A stretch of DNA of 64,000 nucleotides from Liopterus haemorrhoidalis (taxonomy: Eukaryota > Arthropoda > Insecta > Coleoptera > Dytiscidae), in contig OZ020611.1 in the NCBI GenBank assembly GCA_963971575.1, positions 224,184,260 to 224,248,259 on the forward strand. The letters are read 5' to 3'. The position numbers and the translations under genes are program-made. Position 1 is the stretch's first letter. Every line of letters begins with the position of its first letter. Below are positions 56,803-64,000 of this stretch, piece after piece. The notes beneath the pieces were generated by a model. The model ran no database searches, was not told where the DNA came from, and saw nothing but the letters and a program-made list of their open reading frames with translations.

Positions 56803-59428
56803 TCTATATATATAAAATCGTAACTAAGCTACCTACTCATAATCAACGCCCAGCCCAAACCACTGAACCTACAATCATGAAATTCTGCGAGTATATTCCC
56901 TCCATGACGTAAGCACCCACTAAGAACGGATTTTTCGAAACTCATCCTCTAAGTGGGTGAAAAGGGGGTTAAAAGGGGTAAAATATGGCTTCACGGTTTC
57001 CTTAATATCTCTTAGGTCCAATAAGATATCGACTTGGTTTTTGCTTACAAAGATTACTCATGTAAATATTAAAAAACTTATTTCAGGATTTTGTTCTAAT
57101 TGACCCCTAAAGGGGTGAATCTACAATCAGGGTGAATTATAGAACCCTTCGCATCTTCTGTGTTTTTTGTGTTATAACATTCCTTTTTGGCATATAGGTA
57201 TCTTTTTAGAAAATTTAGAAAGTGTTTTGACCGTTTTTTTAAATTTCACCCCTAAAGGGGTAAATTGGTATTTTTTATTCGATAGAATTTCGTCTAGATA
57301 AAGAAACATAAAATTCGGGGAGTATATTCCTCTTATGACTTAAGAACCCCCTAAGAAATAATTTTTTGAAATTCGGCCTCTCAGGGGTTAAAAGGGGTGA
57401 AATGTGTTTTCACGGATTCCTCAGTATCTTTTAGGTCAAGAATATATCGCCTTGCTTTTGCTTACAAAGACTACCCACATAAATGTTGAAAAACTTATTT
57501 TTCAGGATTTTGTACTAATCAACCCCTAAAGGGGTGAATCTACAATCAGGGTGAATTATGGAACCCTTCGCATCTTCTGTGTTTGTTGTGTTATAACATT
57601 TTTTTTAGGCATATAGGTGTCTCTTGAAAATATTTAAGTGTATTGACCTTTTTTTTTAAATTTCACCCCTAAACGTGTAATTTGGTATTTTATATTCGAT
57701 AGAATGTCGTCTAGACAGAGAAACATAAAATTCGGGGAGTATATCCTTTTTATGACTTAACAACCCCCTAAGAAATGATTTTTGGAAATTCAACCCCTAA
57801 GGGGTGCAATGGGGTAAAATGTGTTTTCACGGATTCCTCAATATCTCACAGGTCCAATTATATATCGCCTTCATATTTGCTTCTAAATATTATCCATATA
57901 AATGTTGCAAAACTTATTTCAGGATTTTGTCCTATTCATCCCCTAAAAGGGTGAATCTACAATCAGGGAGAATTATAGAACCCGACGTATTTCCTGTGTT
58001 TGTTGAGTTATTAAATTCCTATTTGGCATATAGATGTATTTTTAAAATATCTCGATGGTTTTGACAGTTTTTCAAAATTTCACCCCTAAAGAGGTAAAAG
58101 GATATTTTTTATTTGATAGAACATCCCTTGGACATAGATACATGATGTTCGCAAAGTATATTCCCTCCATGAGGTAAGCATACACTAAGACGGGATTTTT
58201 CGAAATTCAACCCCTAAAGGGTGAAATATAATTTCAAGGGTTCTTAAATATCTCTACAGACCAATAAGATATCGTCTTGGTTTTTCTTACAAAGATTACC
58301 CATATAAATATTGAAAAACATATTTCAGGATTTTGTTCTAACCCTAAAGTGGTGAATTTCCGAACAGGGTTAATTATACAACCCATCATATTCCCTGTCT
58401 TTGTTGAGTTATAAAATTCCTTTTGGCATATAGGTGTCTTCAAAATATCTTGAAATGGTATTGACAGTTTTTAAAATTTCACCCTTAAGGGGTAAATGGG
58501 AATTTTGTATTCGATTGAACATCCCTTGCACATAGATAAATAAAATTCGTGAAGTATATTCCCTCCATGACGTAAGCAGCCACTAAGACGGGATTTTTCG
58601 AAATTCCACCCCTAAGAAGTGAAAAGGGGTGAAATGTGATTTCAAAGATTCCTCAATACCTCTTAGGACCAATAAGATATCGTCTTGGATTTTGCTTACA
58701 AAGATTACCCATACGAAAAACTTATTTCAGGATGTTGGCCGAATCAACCCCTATAGGGGTCTACAGTCGGGGTGAATTATACAACCCTTCGTATTTCCTG
58801 TGTTTATTGAGTTATAACAATCCTTTTTTGGCATATCGGTGTCTTTTTAAAATATCTCGAAATGGTTTTGACAGTTTTTAAAAATTTCACCCCTAAAGGG
58901 GTAAATGGGTATTTTTTACTCGATAGAACATCCTCTGGACAAGATACATGAAATTCGTAAAGTATATTCCATGTATGACGTAAGTTCCCACTAAGACGGT
59001 ATTTTTCGAAATTCAACCCCTAAGGGCTGAAATGTGATATCAAGAATTCCTTAATATCTCTTAGTACCAATAAGACATCGACTTGGCTTTTGCTTATAAA
59101 GATTAACCATACAAATGTCGAAAATTTTATTTCTGGATTCTTTCCTAATCAACCCCTAAAGGGGTAAATCTATAATCGGGGTGAATTATACAACCCGTCG
59201 TAATTCCTGTCTTTATTAAGTTATAACATTCATTTTATAACTTAAAAGTTACCCGTGCACATGTTTAGAAACATACTACGAATTTTACACAAATGAACCT
59301 CTAACGGGGTGAATCTACACCTGAGGAGAGAGTCAGCAATGTGATCTATAAAGAATCATGACTTACAATAATTGCACGATGATGGCAAACCGTCAATAAA
59401 CCGTAGCGAAGCACGGGTACTCAGCTAG
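56803..59428 (+). mobile_element. non-autonomous Helitron 3 with about 410-bp monomers
   Basis: A/TCTATATATATAAAATCG at the start, and hairpin ACCGTAGCGAAGCACGGGT plus ACTCAG and CTAG/T at the end, as required for a Helitron. The body has about six units of roughly 400-420 bp (landmark near 57117, 57537, 57952, 58353, 58754, 59165). Each has the 290-bp monomer of Helitrons 1 and 2 plus a block with ATTCGATAGAACATC and GAGTATATTCCCTCCATGAC. It lies in the LINE next to HINE D. Confidence 0.75.
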
Positions 59429-59510
59429 TTTTTATATATAATGGATTCGAAGATTTTGCTAAAATTAGGGAGAACGGTCACAGGTCTATTATAGAATGCA
59501 AAATTTAACA
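59429..59510 (-). pseudogene. LINE reverse transcriptase N-terminal motif (same LINE as 55.0-55.7 kb)
   Basis: The minus strand at 59493-59442 reads YNRPVTVLPNFSKIFESI, the first conserved RT block of jockey-like elements (YRPISLLP...KIFE). It then runs IIYKN into the Helitron. The order fits the RT fragment at 55690, so HINE D and Helitron 3 entered between them. Confidence 0.65.
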
Positions 59511-59720
59511 CTAGTCAGCTTTGTAATTTATATATTCTGAGATTGAATAGATTGTATCTACTAGGAAGATATTTCTTACTTGTTTTTGAATATTTTCACA
59601 TTGGTTATACTTTTAATCCTATCAGGAACCTTATTATACAATCTTGCAGCTACAAAAATAGTATAATCGTTATTGCATTTATTTGAGGCGAATAAACAGA
59701 TTGATTGATAGAAAACATAC
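59511..59720 (-). pseudogene. separate LINE C-terminal scrap
   Basis: The minus strand reads AARLYNKVPDRIKSI and TNVKIFKNK followed by a stop, then FPSRYNLFNL. LYNKLPDxIKxI...FKxKL is the usual C-terminal pattern of insect LINE pol proteins. It is out of order with the RT block next to it, so it belongs to another insertion. Confidence 0.5.
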
Positions 59721-60364
59721 ATTCTCGGAAATGCTTCTGATTAGTAGGAAAGAACTGTGCAGAAGTAGATAATATATTTATGAAAATGTCTTAACTTTTA
59801 TAATCAATATTGTATAGTTTGTCACTTGGTGGAAATCTTATCGAAGAGGTAGGGAGTTACTAAGTACTTGGGTCACGACATCAGGAATCAGGAACAACAA
59901 TCACACAGCTGAAAGCCTACATTTAATTAGTTTAGGATGGGCAACTATCGTTAATTTGAGGAGCGTGCTAAGTTGCAAATTGTTTGAAAAAATAAATCCA
60001 ATTATAAATGATGGTACCAATTCTTAAAATTAGGCTTTTTTACTCTTTTACTCTCCGTTGATTTTTAATTCAATTAATTCTTCTTGTAATTGCATTTCTG
60101 TTTTCTCAACACTTGAAAATTAATCTAAAACCCAATCTGCAATTTTCATTTCGAGATTATCTTCAAATCGTTTGGACATGCAGACAAGCCCTTACGTAAT
60201 GCTTCCAAATGATGTTACTTGAACGCCATCATGCATTTCTGTCTTTTTCTTGTGAACGATTTACATACTGCAAATACAATATAGTGGGGAATTTGAATTA
60301 AAAATATATAAAAAAGGAAGTGTTTCATAAAGCATTTAAATAAGAAAGATTTAAAAAATATGAA
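59721..60364. other. no gene seen
   Basis: AT-rich, without recognised motifs. Confidence 0.4.
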
Positions 60365-60492
60365 TTTTTTAGGGTTTTGCAGGTGTGACCAAAAAAGCCT
60401 TAAAACGTCACTCATGTGTTTGTCTGTCTCTGTCTGTCCGCTAGAAATTGTGGGCAAACGGCTGGAATTAGAAAGTTGAAATTTGGTATGTT

Positions 60493-61176
60493 TGTGAAAT
60501 GGGGAGCCCTGCAATGTTCCCAAACGGAGGCATTGACCAGGTTCCTGCTCTAGGAGTACGTTCGCGTGAATCGTAAAGCAGGATTCACGATTTAGATGAA
60601 AAACACGAAATAAAGCGAATGGACTGTATTGTGCGCAATCTCACTCGATTGTAGAATGGTGGAGATGGAACTGTGTATATACATGTTGATGGATTTATTT
60701 AGTGGTTGAAGCGTGATCGTAGCAAAAGGCCCTTTGAGCTCCTGTAGTCTTCTTAATACACAAGGTCTGGAATGGAGAGTTTGGACACACAGTCACGTTT
60801 GATTTAACAAGTTCACACTGTATCCGCGAAATAGACTAACACACACGAATATGAATGCATGCGTAAAATGCGTTAACAAACGACAACATAAAATAAACGA
60901 ATTGAGGTAGGACAGGCTAATTCTACCTCTGCTTAAAGAAGCACGTGTTAAAAGCTCTGATGATGCGGAGACCTAAAATACTAAGACACGAGACGAATGT
61001 ATATGTAACGTACATTCGTGCATATGACCTGAGCGATAGACGCGCTTGCAGATAAAACTGAGTTATTAACCAGAAACACGGTCGGTTCGAGCGTTAGATT
61101 GTTACTGATTGAAATATAATGTTGGACTAAGAAACCCCCACTTAAAGATTAAAAATTCGCGCTAATGGCGCGAACA
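60493..61176 (+). mobile_element. solo LTR, 684 bp
   Basis: Begins TGTGAAATGGGGAGCCCTGC and ends GGCGCGAACA. 5-bp duplication ATGTT at 60488-60492 and 61177-61181. Removing it restores the HINE phrase (ATGTTTGTACAACTTTTTGA). TG...CA ends plus a 5-bp duplication indicate an LTR retrotransposon reduced by LTR-LTR recombination. A possible polyadenylation signal AATAAA is at about 60608. Unrelated to the 2.9-kb LTRs. Confidence 0.75.
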
Positions 61177-61654
61177 ATGTTTGTACAACTTTTTGACATA
61201 TAGGAAAACTATTCAGAGTTTAAAAGAACACATAGGTGAACAATATAAACTAATATGTAAAAGTAAATGTAATAAGCAAAACAATAAACATTTTCTTATA
61301 ATTTTGAGTGGGGTTACAAATGAAACCTTTTACTGCATTGATAAACCAGTATTTTTTTTTATAAAACAATTTTTTTTACAAGATTTTCGCTAAAAAAACT
61401 TTTGTCCCCACCACCCTATTCCCAATTCGAAATATATGAAAATAATTTTAGGTACATACATTGATGGGAACCGAAATAGTTCAACAGGAATTTTTGATTG
61501 AAAATATCGATCGAAGGTCGTGGAAAATAATAATAATCATTAAAAAAAAATTAATGTGTGATAGCAAAAGAAAGCTCTCATAATATAGATAGAAGGAACG
61601 AAAAGTAGTTTTTTTAAATTTGTTTATTTTAACATCATTGCAAAATATACATAT

Positions 61655-63346
61655 ATATTAATAAAAAAGGTATTTTATGAATAATAAGACATGATTTTAT
61701 TGATCAACTAATACGTCTCGCACATCATATGATATATTTTATACTATTCTATTTACATAAAACAATATGCCTTAGCAACGATATAGCACCCCACGATCGT
61801 TAATAAGGATAAATGTTGAATAATTATATTTTCGCTAACACGGCCAGACTGACATGCGGAACGTTCTCGGGACGCAACTGTATTCTTCACACCATTAACA
61901 GCATTGTTGTTATCAGCAACAGCAACCTGCGTATCACCAGTGGTCTGCTCCATACCAACAACACCATGCTGCATCTTGCGTACCAGTAACAGCATCCTGC
62001 ATACCAGGAACTCCATTCTTGAGCTGGTCCACCATTCATCTTCTACTGCATCTTGAAAGTCTTCACCTAATTCATAATCTGTAAATAGAGCAAAATTGGG
62101 CGCAGAATTGATCTTTCACAAAATCAACCATGCACCAATATCAATTAGTTAAAATATATATTTGCTTACAACAAAACCTTCCAATAGCAGAGTATAAATC
62201 GTGATCTGAAAGTTTAGAGACTTTTATTATCATTTCATTTCTCTATCACGAACTCAGTGACTAGATCAACAAGCTCAGATACTCAGTAACTATCTACTAG
62301 TTTCCTTCATTACAGATTGTCTACAGCACAACAAGCTCAGAGACCGTTTATTTGTTTCTGCACACACAGTGCTTTATCATCAACATCATCAGCCCGTCGC
62401 CATAGCTCACCATCTGCCACCATGGTTACAGAGCTATTACCGGACTGATGCCACTGGCAGCGGCATGTCTTGCGGTACTCGACAACCTTTTCTCTCAACT
62501 CATTAGCAATTACATTTATCAGTTTATTCTGCCAATCCGATCCCAGTGATCTGTCATTTATCTTTTCCAATAAACGTTCAATTTTAAAACTCAAATCTCG
62601 AAACTCAGATCTTAATTATCAAATCTCAAATATCATAACTCAGATATTAAATCTCAAATATCAAAAACAAAATCTCAAATCTAATTTTTACACATTATGG
62701 CTAACACGTGACATATGATTTAACCAAAACAATAAAATGCTTCTTACCATTTTAGTCATCATCAATCTAACCAGTTACCTTCGAAAATTGTGTTTGTTAA
62801 TAACAAAGCAACGCTCGTTCATCCTGACAATTTTTAGGGATCTTTGTTAAGATTCTGCATTTTTCAAACAAATGTCACATTTCATATTTATTCCAATAAG
62901 TGTCATTTCCTTAGAAACCACTTGAAATAATTTTTGACAAAATAACTTGAAATTTGCCAATTTATTATCTAGTTCATAATTCATACTACCTTTATATGAT
63001 TCTCAATCGTCACCTTTAACTGAAAACTTTACATTAGCCTTTGCAATATTATACGACAAATTCTTTGCACCAATATAATGAATGGTTGCATTAAAAAAAA
63101 TATTTTTAATATAGCACTTATTTTATATTTCTTGTGGGTGATAGGCCAATCCCACTTCTGATATTAATAAAAAAGGTATTTTATGAATAATAAGACATGA
63201 TTTTATTGATCAACTAATACGTCTCGCACATCATATGATATATTTTATACTATTCTATTTACATAAAACAATATGCCTTAGCAACGATATAGCACCCCAC
63301 GATCGTTAATAAGGATAAATGTTGAATAATTATATTTTCGCTAACA
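61655..63346 (-). mobile_element. terminal-direct-repeat (TRIM-like) element at the palindrome centre
   Basis: 186-bp direct repeats at 61655-61840 and 63161-63346 look identical. On the minus strand each starts TGTTAGCGAAAATATAAT and holds AATAAAATCATG, as an LTR would. The far end (TTATTAATAT) is not canonical. Target bases are (AT)n, so no duplication can be fixed. The 1.3-kb interior has two minus-strand ORFs, 62594-62337 (85 aa, SFKIERLLEKINDRSLGS, a gag-like coiled region at most) and 62016-61753. No RT. No tRNA 3'-end primer site is seen. Confidence 0.55.
62337..62594 (-). CDS. small unrecognised ORF inside the TRIM-like element
   Basis: 85 codons, MSFKIERLLEKINDRSLGSD at the start, a helical-looking N-terminus with WQNKLINVIANELREKV, then a Cys/His/Trp-containing middle (CRCQWHQ). 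No family is recognised. It may be a residual gag N-terminus, or chance. The position, just inside one terminal repeat in the sense direction, is where gag would start. Confidence 0.25.
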   Translation of the reverse strand: MSFKIERLLEKINDRSLGSDWQNKLINVIANELREKVVEYRKTCRCQWHQSGNSSVTMVADGELWRRADDVDDKALCVQKQINGL

Positions 63347-63515
63347 TATATATATATTTTGCAATGATGTTAAAATAAACAAATTTAAAAAAACTACTTT
63401 TCGTTCCTTCTATCTATATTATGAGAGCTTTCTTTTGCTATCACACATTAATTTTTTTTTAATTATTATTATTTTCCACGACCTTCGATCGATATTTTCA
63501 ATCAAAAATTCCTTA

Positions 63516-64000
63516 TATATAAAAACATTTGCAATAAAAATGCGTTATTTAAAATTTTTTTTCACACTCTATAACCCAGGGGTCAATCTAAAAATATAAA
63601 GAAATTCTGAGTAATGAAAATTAATGTGAACCGGAATTATACAAAAAGGAATAATATGGATCAGATCTTATTAAAATGAACTCTAGTTAAGTAAACTCTA
63701 CGTTTTATTTGGACTCATGTATAATTATTGCTTTGTTTAGTTAATTACAATAATGTGACAGAATAATTTAAAGATTTTATTTTGTGCTACGAGATACTTG
63801 CTACCAAGTGTGCAATATATTCCACCTGGATTCATTCTAAAATAATTCCAAAAGTTCTACCGCAAAATATATTCAATTCCACATCTTAGCAGCGATAAAT
63901 ACCGATCAGAAAAATTCTTACATATTGAAATTTCCCAGTGAGCAATATATTTCTTACTTTAAATACGGGTAAAGTCAAACTGGTGCAAAAACTTTATCTA
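63516..64000 (+). other. HINE-related forward fragment and non-coding end
   Basis: 63560-63660 repeats the forward HINE body in diverged form (TATAACCCAGG, TGTGAACCGGAAT). The rest to 64000 is AT-rich with no supported feature. Confidence 0.4.

Larger units (their letters stand above)
60365..63515. mobile_element. palindromic HINE E, carrying a solo LTR and a direct-repeat element
   Basis: The left arm starts AGGGTTTTGCAGGTGTGACC at about 60370, with a short GTCT tract. It is interrupted by an LTR at 60493-61176 and continues to about 61654. The right arm, about 63347-63515, mirrors 61488-61650 (ACGACCTTCGATCGATATTT, AGCTTTCTTTTGCTATC) almost base for base over 160 bp. The centre was TA-rich (CAAAATATA) and received a 1.7-kb element. 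The right arm is much shorter than the left. Confidence 0.55.

Overview
The window looks like intergenic or intronic DNA of an insect (or other arthropod) nuclear genome. It is strongly AT-rich, has no long uninterrupted host ORF, contains short GT-AG introns, and is packed with eukaryotic transposons of types common in insects: jockey-like LINEs, copia, mariner-like elements, hAT, Helitrons, Helentron-associated elements with internal (GTCT)n, and a foldback element. I found no convincing protein-coding host gene. One short exon-like ORF at 13.5-13.7 kb is the only weak candidate.

Layout. 0-6.2 kb: a Helentron-associated element (HINE copy A), a 1.3-kb TA-flanked MITE, and a nested stack of three inverted-repeat elements. 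7.0-8.3 kb: a foldback element with 9-bp target duplications. 8.4-9.9 kb: a decayed LINE. 10.0-11.2 kb: a palindromic HINE. 11.7-14.6 kb: a mariner scrap, a hAT with a MITE inside it, and a second hAT MITE. 14.9-16.2 kb: a foldback mariner-like element. 16.4-21.0 kb: a mariner-like transposase relic split by HINE B, next to HINE C in opposite orientation, which itself carries a second copy of the 1.3-kb MITE. 22.2-23.9 kb: one hAT inside another. 24.9-31.95 kb: two head-to-tail Helitrons, each filled with about eleven 290-bp monomers. 31.97-35.1 kb: truncated copia, a mariner 5' end and a LINE RNase H scrap. 36.3-41.0 kb: a Harbinger-like element with a MADF relic, hAT termini, and a nearly complete mariner-like element interrupted by a hAT. 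42.3-59.5 kb: a minus-strand LINE that hosts a 12.1-kb tandem LTR-retrotransposon array (three LTRs, two internal regions), HINE D and a third Helitron. 60.4-63.7 kb: a palindromic HINE with a solo LTR in one arm and a terminal-direct-repeat element at its centre.

Target-site duplications are visible for many insertions (TA, 5 bp, 8 bp, 9 bp, 11 bp), so order of insertion can be read directly. The most unusual points are: HINE copies that carry different tRNA-like (pol III box A/box B) segments at the same internal position; the LTR-I-LTR-I-LTR array, whose three units look identical by eye and which is flanked by a perfect AATGG duplication; and tandem Helitrons whose bodies are satellite-like arrays. 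All family names rest on motifs, termini and target duplications read by eye. No database search was possible.
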